Assembly (NCBI GenBank): GCA_016490735.1
Contig: JAEMWC010000024.1
Coordinates: 582,501-646,500 of the forward strand
DNA length: 64,000 bases
Direction of reading: 5' to 3'
Source: Pachyseris speciosa
Lineage: Eukaryota > Cnidaria > Anthozoa > Scleractinia > Pachyseridae
In this document: positions 12,674 to 51,501 of the stretch, one piece after another
Numbering within the stretch: the first letter of the stretch is position 1
Layout of the letters: each line of letters starts with the position of its first letter
Notes under the pieces: generated by a model
What the model was told of the DNA's origin: nothing
Seen by the model: only the letters and a program-made list of their open reading frames with translations
Databases searched by the model: none
Made by a program: the position numbers and the translations under genes

Positions 12674-14779
12674 TGCTTTATCACTGCACTATTCCAAAGT
12701 CTTTAAATGTCTGCCACTGACGAAGAAAAGAAATGCTCACGCGATAAGCAAACAACTTCTGCTAGACTTCCAGGTTAACATAACAATTTCTTTGTTTCGT
12801 ACGACACGGTTAAAATACGGCGGTTGAGAATGCCATTCGGTCGCATCGAAAGTGTCACTGATTTCCGGAGAGAATTTGCAGAGGCTGCTCTGTCATAAAA
12901 GAAGCGCGCCAAACGAATGAGCAGAAGCTTTAGCGAAGTCAAGTTAATTACACTCCGGCTGACAAAACAGCCTCGTTTCCACGCATTCCAAATGAAAGGT
13001 CTTGGACAGCTGCTGCGAACGCTGCCATGTGATTGGTTGGTTTTCAGGAAACCCCAATATAGGTAAAATCTGGATGAAAATTGCATTTGTAAACAATGGC
13101 GTCAAAGACAACTCATTAAACGGATGAATGCCGGGCAGGATATCTACCTCTTTTCTGGACAACTTAATGCAATAGCATGAAAATTTAAAACCGCTTGAAT
13201 TGAATCACGTAGAACAAGCTTTCGCTTGGCTGTCAGTACTGATAAAAGTTTATTTCATCACCCCTCATTCTTCGCATTGTATACTAACTTCTTCTTTTTT
13301 TAGTCTACATAAGAAAGCATGTCATGAAACAGAAAAGACAAAAATATTTGGATTTTCTCTTTTTTTTTTTTCCAGGATCGACAATAATTCCTTTAACTTT
13401 TTTTTTTAGCCTTTCCGGTATTTTGACGTAAGGAACTATTTCGCCAGGGTCAGACAAACACGTCTTCTACGATCCTTTTTTTCCAGCTTTCATTAGCATC
13501 ACAATAATTATAAAGTCGACGACATCAACTGAAACATCCTTTGAATTCTTGAGTTTTTGTTTTTATTTCTCTTGGGCTGAAAATATATCTGACTTCCTTA
13601 TGCCACCTCAATCCCTGAAAACAAACTACGATTTATACACGTACGCTATTCTGATTATTGGCAGCGCCACTTGTCGGTAATTGTGTGATAATCTGTGCAT
13701 TCTCCTTTCACTGCTTGTATTCAAATTTCATTTCTATATTCATCCATGAACATCAAAACAACTATTCTACAAAGAACAGTTAACATTTTATTATCTTGGA
13801 ACGCTACGCCAGTGGAAAAAAAATACAAACTTGTTTTGATTTGCGATTGTATGAGCGCTATTAATAAAAATTCTTAAAAAGGAAAAGAAATTAGCGGATT
13901 TGATTTTTGTGAAATAATTAGAGTGCTACCGAAAAGCTTTCATATGAATGATTACTCGATAGAATTTTATCAACAGACCAAAATTCTAAATTGCATGGCT
14001 CAATGTTTGGCCAGAGCCGGAATAAAAAGTTTTTATGGTGTTTTCCACTTGAGACTTAAACTAACATTAAAGACACGTCAGCTGAAATGGAGCATTTTGA
14101 AGTGCTAGGGCTAAAAGCTGTACAAAACATTACAATATGAACAAGAAGTGGAGCATTCTTAAAGACATCAGAAATACTGACTGATATACTGGTATTGAAA
14201 GAGTTTTTTTAAACTGTCAATTTCTTTGTCTGGGATAGCACGACTCGGAGGGTCAGTTCGGACGGAACGCCAAGGACATGCAGTCAACTGAAAACTCACA
14301 GACTAAAAATCTTGAATAAATGTGGCATATTTAATCCTTGCTACAAACGCTAATCCTTACAGGAGTTAGTAGACCGAAATATTTCATATTTTATAATGCA
14401 TGTCTTAAATAACCACCACAGTAACATAAAACGAACAACCGTACAAGAGCAATTTATCTTACAATTTGAAATTATTTGTTTTCATAACCGAGTAAAGTGA
14501 AATAACCACAGGAAGGGGGTAGATGGAATTGTCATTCCCCACTGATCGAATAGGTTTGTAGGGCGCCTTTTGATAATGATCAGAGAGTCCATGTTTTCCA
14601 ACAAGCCGCAAAATAAATCCTTCTAAACTTAAATATTCAGCGGAAATACGTTGTACAGTTTTGTATGAGAATGGCTTCTCCCGCTGACTAACTGCGGGCG
14701 GTTTGCGCTTGGCATCAAAATAACCGGCCATGCGTGGGAAACACGATAAAGCTTCTTATTGTCTCTTATTGTTTTTATA

Positions 14780-15245
14780 TAACAAAATATCGTGGTCAAC
14801 GGTATCAAAGACCTTCTTTAAGTCGATCAATATACCACACGAAAATTTTTTTATCCATGTTTGTTTGTAATTTCTGATAATAAAAGGTTTCGTAAAGCAC
14901 TTTAGAATAAAAAATGATAATGATGACATGGAGTCATTGAAATGTCTGTCACTCTTTATATCGCTCATTTTTGTTCGAAAGTGTTTGTATTTTGTGAACA
15001 ATATCTAGGAGTGCATGCTCAGTGGAGTAATCTTCTCGAAAACCATACTGTGATGGGCATAATATATCATGCTTCATAATAAACGCTTTCACTCCATTAC
15101 ACATCATCTTCTCAAATAACCTATTAACATTGGAGAGAAGTGAGATTGGTGTAAAGTTTCCACCTTCGAGTTCGTCACCACTTTTGAAAATTAATAGGAA
15201 TTATCTTAGCGTGCTTCAATTTAGAAGGGACCTTGCCGGTTTCAA
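14780..15245 (-). mobile_element. degenerate LINE (CR1/Jockey-like) reverse transcriptase fragment
   Basis: Conceptual minus-strand translation with frame changes shows GKVPSKLKHAKIIPI, GGNFTPISLLSNVNRLFEKM, CPSQYGFREDYSTEHALLDI and ILIDLKKVFDTVDHDILL, the RT motifs up to and including the first catalytic block (F/LxDLKKAFD). The YADD block is absent. Frame shifts and truncation show it is dead. Confidence 0.85.
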
Positions 15246-15926
15246 CGAATAAATTCATGATTTTTGCAAAAGGTTTGGAAATGATTGTGCATCACGGCAC
15301 ACTCGGAGGGAATGAATATAATCCACGAGCTTTGTTGTCGGGCAGCGACAAAATTTCAGTTTCTATTTCTAACGGTGAGATTGGGTCCAAAAGAAATGAG
15401 GATGAAGGCGAAAGGCCTAGACGGTCTTGTTACATACTGGTATTGCAGATGCCAATTTAGGCCCGACAGTAGCCACAAAATAATTTCCTGTGCATTTGTG
15501 GCACAGGCTTCCCAAGCTCAAAATTCGACTCTACATCTGTCCTGTATGGGACAGCTTGTGTATATAGAGAATTGTATGGGAAAGTCACCGATCGTAAAAA
15601 AATTGTGCAAATAACTATCTAATTTGAAATAAAGTTTTCCTACCTCAAATGTGTCGCGTACTTGTCTCTTGTGCCGATTTTGAAGCCATTCTGACGCCGT
15701 TTAGTGAAGTTATTCAAAATCGGCAAAAATAATATATATGGGCTATGTAGGTATGTGCGGCCCCAAAGGGTATGGTTTTTTTTAACTGTTTTGGTCTGAA
15801 ATAGGGTATCGATTTTGACCATTTTGGTCTGAAATAGGGTATGGTTTGTGCACTCTAGTCTTGAATTTGGTATGTTTTTTGGAAAAAAGCTACTTTTTCA
15901 TCTTTAGGCGATAAGACCATCAACAA

Positions 15927-16222
15927 ATATACATGATAAATGGAATGGAGACTTGGATAAAGTGTGAATAATGAAGAAGCGTTCTCAAGTCGAATTACTC
16001 AGAAAAAGAATTTTCTGAGCCCCCAACGGGAGTCGAACCCATGACCTTCCAGATTACCGGAGACTCGTGGTGAGCGAGTACCTCACTCACCACGAGTCTC
16101 CCATAGCTCAGTGGTTAGAGCGTCCAACCGGTAATCTGGAAGGTCATGGGTTCGACTCCCGTTGGGGGCTCAGAAAATTCTTTTTCTGAGTAATTCGACT
16201 TGAGAACGCTTCATCATTATTC
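15927..16222. mobile_element. palindromic tRNA-containing insertion with 11-bp target-site duplication
   Basis: Flanked by ACCATCAACAA at 15916-15926 and 16223-16233. The paralogous repeat at 54765-55190 has this site once (54946-54956, complement), so the insertion and its limits are directly supported. The arms (about 15964-16065 and 16128-16224) are near-perfect inverted copies running through a tRNA-like 3' half; only the right arm has the full tRNA-like sequence. The centre is a second small palindrome (ACTCGTGGTGAG / CTCACTCACCACGAGT). About 37 bp at the left end is unpaired. Confidence 0.85.
16097..16170 (+). tRNA. tRNA-Thr-like sequence inside palindromic element (probable pseudogene/SINE head)
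   Basis: Cloverleaf-like: acceptor TCTCCCA against TGGGGGC (6 of 7, one wobble), D arm AGCTCAGTGGTTAGAGC, anticodon loop CCGGTAA (GGT, Thr), T arm GGGTTCGACTCCC. The anticodon stem has a mismatch and position 33 is C where functional tRNAs have U, so it is unlikely to be a working tRNA. Confidence 0.55.
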
Positions 16223-19200
16223 ACCATCAACAAAAGCCCTTCTTTTTTGTCTTTTAATTACGCTTACGCTAACCGTGTTCGTGAAATAGGTCTGAAATAG
16301 GGTAAGGAAAGTCGCAGATTTTGGTCTGAAATAGGATAAGGGTTTCAGGAAGTGGGCCGCACACCCCCACCCAATTTTTGTGGGAATACCCCCCCCCCTC
16401 CCCGGGCCGTTACCTTCCTCGTTGCTAAAGTTCCCTATTGTGGAAGGCGTCTCAGTTGAACTGATCAAGAAGTGCTAATTATATTATTTTGTGCGTTCAG
16501 GAACAAAGCAGACGGGGCGCCTGCGATCAGTGATTTAGTACAGAGAGAGAACGGTGGCACTGGGTGTTGAATAGCATTGTTTTTCAATGAAAGCTATCAG
16601 TGATGACGTCTTATACTAAAAATGCCTAAAATGTTCTAGAATGTGTTTCTTATTTAAGAACAACATGTTTAGAACACAAAGAAGCTTTAACCTTCGAAAC
16701 TTTACTGAAAGAAATACATTAAGTGAGATTCCAGATTCATCAGTAAGAAACCTATCATAAGTTGTTTTTCACGTTGCGTCATCGCCACCATGCTGGTGGA
16801 TGTCAGCTGTAGATCTTAGCTGCGTTTGTTCGTCCGTTGGTTCGTTTCACCATTGTTATCTGTGTCTCCAGAGATTGGCTGCAAACCACTGAAACCGTCT
16901 TGCAATCAGGTTCCAATGGTAAATTATGCTCATGAGGCGATCATTCAAATAAAGGCTATTTGCAGTTATTTCCCAATGTACCGTTTCATTTTAACGGTTT
17001 TAAAGTAAGACTTCTGGAAAAGCTGGAAACGTCTTTTACGTTAACCCATGACAGTGCAAAAGGGACACGAAGGGACAGAACTGACGTCAACGATTAATCA
17101 AGCGTTCATGATCAGCTTCGCGTATCATTAATCAAGCGTTCATCACCTCAAGTGTGTTTTAATGCAACCAAGACCAGAACCTGCTCAAATCAAAATCAAA
17201 CCAGCCAAAGGTACTGACTTTCCATGGTTCTGTGATTATTTCAAGCTTCATACATAAATATCTTGTTGCGCTATGATGCATTAAGTTTATTTTGTATCAG
17301 TCTCATGTTCTTGAATCGTTCGATTGAACACGACCGCGGGAAACAAAGGATGCGTGGATTCTTTGTTAGGAATGATTGTGTAGGTTTCGCATTGTGGTTA
17401 ATATTGTTTTGAATGCATTCCTGGGAATTCCATAATAGCCACTGTATATGCCATACTTGTCTGACTTTTACTCGGTCCTGGGTCGCGCTTGGATTTTTAA
17501 AAAGAAACTAACGGATAGAGACAGGTGAGTGTTTTCTGCTACGGACACATTTTACTAGCGACCTTTAAAACAGCAGAAATTCTACTGAGAGAGAAAATTC
17601 CAATACGTATGGAATATTACGCGCAGAATGTTCATGATGAATTGTTTTAATTTGTTTTATCTCGGCATCACCAACTTTGCCACAACTAGCATACTGGGGC
17701 TGTGTTTGAACCTGTAATTTCGCTCTTTTTGAGAATGTAAAGAGAGAAAACTAGTGTCAGTCGATTTTCCACTGGAAAGCCTTAGCGACTTTCTACTTCA
17801 AGGAAGTCACTAAGGATATATATACTTTAATTTTCAAGTGTGTTAGCGTGAGTATTAAAATTAAGAACAAATTAGCATTGGGATACAAAGGTCCACATTC
17901 CACCGTATCCCGAGTGGATTCCACCGTCGCAACCCAGTAATGCCATATACACATTGCTTTAGATATTTCTTTTCATTATTATTGGAAAACTGTCCGTTTT
18001 TGTTTTAGACGTGAGTTAAGAACAAATTAGGCAGGTAAATGTTATCTTTATCCTTAGCCGAGACTTGAATTATAGCTGCAAAGTGGTTTTGTTATATTGG
18101 CCTATAACGGTTTTAATGCCCCTAGTGATCATCAGTAGCTTTCCTCAGCGCAAGTAAGGGCTTCTTTCCTTTTGACAAGTGTGGGACGAGTAAGGTATTT
18201 CTGAAATAAAAGAAGTTTCTAAAATTATCAAAATGAGCCAAAATGAATATGAAACGTTACGTCATTCTTCACTTTGCAAACAAACGTGCCTTTGATCCGA
18301 TTCATCAAAGAGTATGCGAGTTCCTTGTCTAAATTTGTTTGACAGGCCGCGTTCAGAATTTCTTTATTTCACTCACTGAACCGATAATCTCTTAATTGGA
18401 CTTCAGCCTTTTTAAAAACGTTCATGCACCGTTATTAACTGAAAGGTTCCAGTGCAGAACCGATAAAAGGCACTTCTAAATATAAGTCACAGAAAGTCGA
18501 GGAACCAGCAAAATATTTTGCTTTTGTGAAACACGACTGCCAAGACAATAGGCGTTTCGCGTTTGCGCTGAAGATTCTCGTTCCCTGTGTTTCTCGGCTT
18601 GTCACTCGGTAAACAAACAGTATGGCCTTTTTAATGCGAGCTCTAATCTCGAATCTGCTGTTGTACCACATAATGTTGTAGAAATTGCGGACGATGCTAA
18701 ATTCCGCAAATTATTGTTATTTACGTTTCCCTAGGAATCCGCTGACCGAGATGTATTTAATATCATTCATTTGAACGAGGTTACATCAAATAAATAAGTG
18801 AAGTGAAGTGAAGTGTTTTTTATGTTATGTTGTCAAGTTATCTAAAAAACGTTCCTCATAGGTGACACCAGTGGCGAAGGATTAAACAAACAGCTTCTCC
18901 TATATGATATTTCACTACTATAAACGTTCGTGAGAACAAATGGCATACTTTCAGGAATGATCAGTTTAATTCTTAATTCTTCTGGAACCAAAATGTTATG
19001 ACAACGTACTGGTAAACGCAACTGTTGCTAATATTCTCGCATGTTCTTAAGCTAAAACTCAGTGAGCCGTGGTTCAGAGAGTTGTGCCTTGTACAAAAGA
19101 AATTGTGTTTTCCTCGAACGCTTCATCAGTTGAGAACAACTGATTATAATAATTAAAATTGCAACTTGATATTGTTGAGTTCTTCTTTTGATGACTTTCG

Positions 19201-19636
19201 ACAAAAAATCTGTTTAGAGAACGCTAATGAATATGTATTTAAACTTAACGTAATGGTCTCTAAAACACTGAGAATAGTCCAGTTTCGAGTTGGCCATGAC
19301 CGCTGAATAAAAGCACTGAGAAGGCATTTGCACAGGGTTAGCCTCGACGTAAAGTAAAATATTCACAAATTCCAGTGAGAAGATGACGTAAGTTTCCACA
19401 ACTCTTTTTTTTTATGTTCACTCAAACGAGATGGAAGCTAACTCGATAACCTCGCGTTTCTATTATCCTCCATGCACAAACTATACACCACTGTCACCTT
19501 TAATAATTGTTATGTATGTATTTCTTTTTTTCTTTTTTATGCTATTGTAATTTCACTCAATCAGCTCTGTCTATTGTTTCATTTTTAATTTTGTGGCACC
19601 TTCCCGCCGGTATTTGTGAATATTTTACTTTAAGCC

Positions 19637-20109
19637 TGGTTTTCATATGTCGGGAAAATCCCAGACGGTCGGGGATTTCACTATTTCCCGACCGTCTCAG
19701 ATTTATGCCGAGATAACGACCACCGCAGAAATCTGGAACGCATCGGCAAAATAGAAACCTTCCCGATTTTCCCGATTTGTCCCCTACCATCCCAGACGAT
19801 CGGGGATGTCTACGATCTCCAGTTTTCATTAATCGGCATAATCTGGGACAAGGATACTTCACAAATTAATGTGATCAAGTAAACTGAAGCCACTCAAAGG
19901 GCACTAAGGCCACAAGGTAGCGGGCATTACCCCTTAAATCTACCAAAGCAAAGATTGAGCCCAAGCATTAGCAGCCATGGACAGCTGTTTCGGCCTTGTT
20001 AGGCCTCATCAGCATGGCATAGCTAATGCTCAGGCTCAAATAATCTGGAACAGTCGGGAAACAGTGAAATCCCCGACCGTCTGGGATTTTCCCGACATAT
20101 GAAAACCAC
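19637..20109. mobile_element. MITE B with TIRs, nested in family A
   Basis: TIR TGGTTTTCATATGTCGGG at the left and its exact complement at the right, continuing through CCCAGACGGTCGGGGATTTC on both sides. Internal repeats of the CCCGACCGTCT unit occur at 19680-19810. Confidence 0.8.
19857..20043. mobile_element. element C, nested inside MITE B
   Basis: Starts CACAAATTAATGTGATCAAG and ends near TTAGCAGCCATGGACAGCTG. The same sequence is present, inverted, at 45250-46037, where it is interrupted by a TTAA-flanked element; here that site is empty (CACTAAGGCC). Confidence 0.8.
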
Positions 20110-20329
20110 GCTTTAGGGCGAGGCTAACCCTGTGCAAATGCGTTCTCAGTTATCAGCGGTCATGGCGAACTCGAAACTGGACTATTGTCCAGAAGCTTAT
20201 ATCCCATGCGCCTGAAACAAGAAACATTCTCGCAATGTCAGTTAAATTACATCTGACATTTGGAAGGTGTTTGTTTGCTGACATTTTGCACTGTCTTGTG
20301 ATGGTGATATTTCAGGTGCCGGACGAGCG

Positions 20330-47533
<27,204 letters not shown>

Positions 47534-48284
47534 GTTTAAATTACTTGGCTGGCAATATGAGGCTTAAGCACAATTTTCTTCAACCCATGGTATCAATTTA
47601 ATTATGTTGAGGACACGTGTGGGATTCCTATCGAAACCCACAACAACCATCATGCCGGCATAAAAACTTGAAATCGAGAGTGAATAATTAATAATCTAAT
47701 TGTTAACTCAAAACCGCAAACGTCGAGGGCTTTAACGCTTGTTACGCTTGTTGTCACGTGACAGTGAGCAGTATGTGTGTCTTGATTGTCGGTCACGTCA
47801 AGAATAGTAATTAATAAGAATTTTGATTGGTGCGTTGCAAAATCCGTCCTGCACCGCAACCGGGGGGGGGGGGTGGGGCGGTACTTGACCCACGTTTGGG
47901 TATAGGAGTGCCGCTCGGGTTTGAAACCCTGACCCCGTTTAGGGCAAAAATAACCTCAAATAGCTATCCTGTGTAAGTCGCCGCTCTCTATTTTAAGACC
48001 TTATTTAGGGCAAAGGAAAACATCGTATATCCACATTCTCTTGTCAGTTACAGAAGTGGTTTAATGGCAGTTGTGATCGCATTTACAGGCCCATTGTCAC
48101 TTACCACACGTGATGTTCCACCCACTGAAACGCGAACACCGATCACAACAGGCATTAACTGAATTTCAACTCAACTGACGGGAATCTCTGTTCAGTAAAT
48201 TCGTTACAGAAAAATGGACTACGAAATTCATCTACCACCGATTTTGGATTGCTAAATTGTCGAAGACAGTCTTGAAACCATAAC

Positions 48285-48690
48285 AAACAACAACAATCTT
48301 TATTGTGCTCTTGATACGAAAGGAGTAGAATAATTTTACGGAAATAATTGTGAAAAAAAAAAAAGAGAGAGCACAGCCACTCAGTAATAGCAAAAGCCAA
48401 TCGCGCTGAGCGACTGGGCCGTGCCGATAGTTCAAAGATAGTATCTAAACTGTAATAAATAAACAAATACACAAGCGAATAAACAAAGAACCGAAACAAC
48501 GGCTGCGCACACAAATAGATGCCTATAAAGTACACCAAGGAACCAATCAATATTTGGAGATGACAGATTCTTTTAAAAGCTTTTTAAAGCGAAAACGACT
48601 CTCTGATTTTAGATCTTCTTTAATAGAATTCCAGAGTTTAGCTCCCCTGTCTAGAAAGGGTCCAGACCCTTGGGGTACCCTCCCTCCCGG
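48285..48690 (-). mobile_element. 5'-truncated LINE, RT C-terminus and (AAC)nTTTATT tail
   Basis: Minus strand reads GSGPFLDRGAKLWNSIKEDL and FRFKKLLKES, the typical end of CR1/L2-type ORF2. Its 3' end runs to the AACAAACAACAACAATCTTTATT tail at 48288. Confidence 0.75.
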
Positions 48691-49049
48691 CACTGCAATA
48701 ACATTTTTTTAATCGCGTTTATAAGGCAAAGTTTCGTAATTTCCAGAACGTTATAGAAAAAAAGTCTGGCACCCATGGTACCTGTCACCAACCACATCAT
48801 GGACTCATGAGCTCATCTGTGCTATGGACTAGTCGTTAAATCGCCACGGTGGTTTATTGATTCTAGACCTACTTAAAGTAACTTTGTGGATAGTCGAACG
48901 CGCTCGGAAAAAATCCGAAACAGGAACCGAACGAGCCGAGGGGGACTAGGGGAGAGGGACTACCCCAGTCACTTCTACCTTCGTCTCGCTTTTCCCCACG
49001 TTTCAGTCTCGCAGTGTTGTCGATCGCTAACCCTCCGGGTCCATGCCCT

Positions 49050-49968
49050 CTCGACAGATAATAATAATAGTGTTTATTTCTTATATTGCGCAGTCTAACA
49101 TGCAATAAAGATATGATCGAATGCGCATTACAACATTGAAATCTTAAAGTAATAAATGGCTAATCTAATTAATGATAATAATAATAATAATAATAATTTA
49201 CAATTTTCGGAAAGCAATAAAAATAAAAATATGAGTTAATAAGAGAGCTAATAAAAAGCTAATTTAAAAAGATGTGTCTTTAGTAAAACTTTAAAAGTGT
49301 TCAATGATTGAAATTGTCTAATTTCTAGAGGGAGTCGATTCCATACTTTGGGCGCGGCATTTTCAAACGCCCTATCACCTAGTGTCTTTTTTGTTCTATA
49401 AGTATTGTCCATTAGAAGTATGCCCCGGTATGATCTTAACTGATACCGCGAGCTCTCTTTAATTTTTATCAAGTCTAAGAGATATTGTGGTGCGACACCG
49501 TAGATACATTTGTGAACTAGCATTGCTATCTTGAATTCTATTCTATGGGTAACCGGAAGCCAGTGCAGGTTGATCAGGGATGGTGTTATATTATCATCCC
49601 TTGATACAGTACATACCAGCCGAGCTGCCGCGTTCTGCAGGCGTTTCAGCTTACCAAGATGAACAGCGGGCATACCGTATAATAAACCGTTACAGTAGTC
49701 TAATCGTGACATTATAATAGCCTGTCCAATGGTCTTCCTATTGTCATATGATAAATACTTTCTAATACGCCGGATGTTGTGTAGATAGTAATAAATAGCC
49801 TGACATATGCTGTTCATATGTGTGATCATATTCATTTTTGCATCAAACCAAACACCAAGATTTCTAACCGAGTAGACAGCAGAAACCATTACCTCACCTA
49901 CTTGCAAGTCATTTATCATAACCTTATTTAACTGTGCGCGTGTACCTATAATAAGAAACTCAGCAAGT
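49050..49968 (-). mobile_element. 5'-truncated LINE (CR1/L2-like), RT C-terminal domain
   Basis: Open minus-strand frame 49248-49919 (start to stop). Motifs: VRNLGVWFDAKMNMITHM, SRLDYCNGLLYGMP, KLKRLQNAAARLV, LINLHWLPVTHRI and KVWNRLPLEIRQFQSL. The catalytic palm is missing, so it is 5'-truncated (starts about 49968). The 3'UTR ends in a GCGC hairpin and (AAT)n. The frame is intact, suggesting recent insertion. Confidence 0.92.
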
Positions 49969-50055
49969 TAGAGAATTCACCATCTCTAAAATGAGATAGG
50001 AGTCTGTGAACAGCAATTCATTTGTTGAATTTTATTTCCTTTAATTGATCTGCAG

Positions 50056-50620
50056 GACTCCGCCCTGTGAAGCGATTTTCTCACACTGAAGATAGAAGCC
50101 ATATGACCTTGCGACCGAGCTGGCCTTTAGATTCAGGGTGCATGAACTTAATTTCGTAACCAGATCTTCGGCTTATGTACTGACCGCTGGAGATATGGTT
50201 CGAGATTCGTGTAGACTTAGTTGCACTCAGCTGTATTCCATTTGGTTCATTGCGTTGTTTAGGTGATGTAATTTAGGACAGTCGTTAGAGCGCTTTTCAA
50301 CTAAATCACTTTTGCTGTATTTTTGTGTTGATATTTTGGCGAGTGAAAGCCGGGAAGGAGTCAAAACTACTCTGTCCTCCATAATCCTTCATACCTCTGC
50401 TCCTCGGCCTCGTGCCCGGGCAAATTGACTTCGTTCCCGCTTTCAAGATGGCGGGGAATGTACACATTATTGGAATGTACACATTATTAATCACAAGTAA
50501 GACCAAAGTCACGATTACGCTCCTCCATGTAGGATTTCATTTATTGCTTTTGTAGTTTAGATAACGGAGGTATAACTTGTTGAAGGCACAAATAAACAGA
50601 CATTGAAACACTCATTGAAT
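50056..50620 (+). other. candidate alternative last exon and 3'UTR of the mucin-like gene
   Basis: TTTAATTGATCTGCAG|GACTCCGCCCTGTGA is a strong acceptor in the right phase (0) to follow CAG at 47527, giving the end DSAL. AATAAA at 50591-50596 could be its poly(A) signal. Inference only. Confidence 0.35.
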
Positions 50621-51501
50621 GTCAGTATTGTTTTCATTGGGAATTCTCCGTTACAACGCTAGTTCTGGCAAGTTGACGCATGTACAGCTTTGTTTTTCTT
50701 TAGTCTCCTTTAAGTCTTTCCATTTTAGCACGGACATTGCAACAAACTTAATTTGTGCTGACAAAACAGCAGTCAAAACTAGTCGCTAATAAAAAAAGCA
50801 GTTTCAGAACACTTTCATGTTTCTGTTTAATTCCGTATATAAATCTCGCTGTTTGTATATACTGAAAAGTTTATCATTCCTTGTACAAATGCGGGAAATG
50901 CCTTGTTTTCCTTAAGTGTAACACTTCCAGTCCAAATAAAATTAAACGACGATAAAACTGAGGATCTTTTATTATTATGATTTTTATTAATAGGATATTG
51001 AGAATATTATACAGTGGTAAAAAGCATTATTAAACTTAAACTTAAACTTAAACTTTTTGGACGGCGAGGAAACTAGGGCTTTACAGGGTCTTTCAGAACT
51101 TGAACTCAGTCAAAAGTCTAATATTTTATCGTGTTTTATGAGAATCTGAAATCCTACATGCATAACCTGATTAACTCACCTTTAATAAATTTTGAGGCTG
51201 TCTCTGTTTAGCAATGTTTGTTGGCTTCTGAGTTGAGCCGTTTTTTGAAAGGAGAAATTGAGAACAGCGTGAGGCCCTGTTGGTGGTTTTAGGGATAAGT
51301 GATAACTGGCAAAATAATTTTAGGGATAAGAGTTGACACTGAGATAGTTTTAGGTATAGTAAAAATAGCTTTAATTTGTCAATGATCATACTTTTTTGGT
51401 CATTTTTGTCGAAGATTTGCATGACCGGTTACTTATATAATGAACAGTAGCAGGTCATTTATCAGTCCAAATTCAAGCAAGATGTCCAAGATTTGCTCGC
51501 A

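Larger units (their letters stand above)
15719..16400. repeat. interspersed repeat, copy 1 (interrupted)
   Basis: Contains several GGTCTGAAATAGGGTA units and a CCCATTTT/GGCCGCAC end. The same sequence, inverted and uninterrupted, lies at 54765-55190. Copy 1 is split by the palindromic element at 15927-16222. Confidence 0.85.
19274..20188. mobile_element. foldback/MITE family A, copy 1, carrying nested insertions
   Basis: Outer terminal inverted repeats of about 75 bp: CCATGACCGCTGAATAAAAG on the left and its complement around TCAGCGGTCATGGCGAAC on the right. A short, uninterrupted copy of the same family lies at 42818-43070. Here the middle is filled by element B (19637-20109), which itself contains element C. 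The right end is about 140 bp upstream of the mucin-like start codon. Confidence 0.8.
12674..20329. other. divergent intergenic region between PKD1-like and mucin-like genes
   Basis: About 7.6 kb between two head-to-head start codons; both promoters and 5'UTRs must be here. I see no convincing coding exon. It contains a dead LINE (14780-15245), a palindromic tRNA element inside an older repeat (15719-16400), nested MITEs (19274-20188) and plain AT-rich DNA (12690-14750, 16450-19260). A TTTCAG just before position 20315 suggests the coding exon of the mucin-like gene is preceded by a non-coding exon. Confidence 0.75.

Noticed and set aside
14459..14731. 90-codon minus ORF starting MAGYFDAKRK
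   Set aside because: No recognised motif, no splice context, adjacent to LINE debris; too weak to call.
19557..19862. 101-codon minus ORF
   Set aside because: Lies wholly within MITE B inverted repeats.
51028..51057. (TTAAAC)4 resembling a telomere-like repeat
   Set aside because: Cnidarian telomeres are TTAGGG; only four units, so a simple microsatellite.
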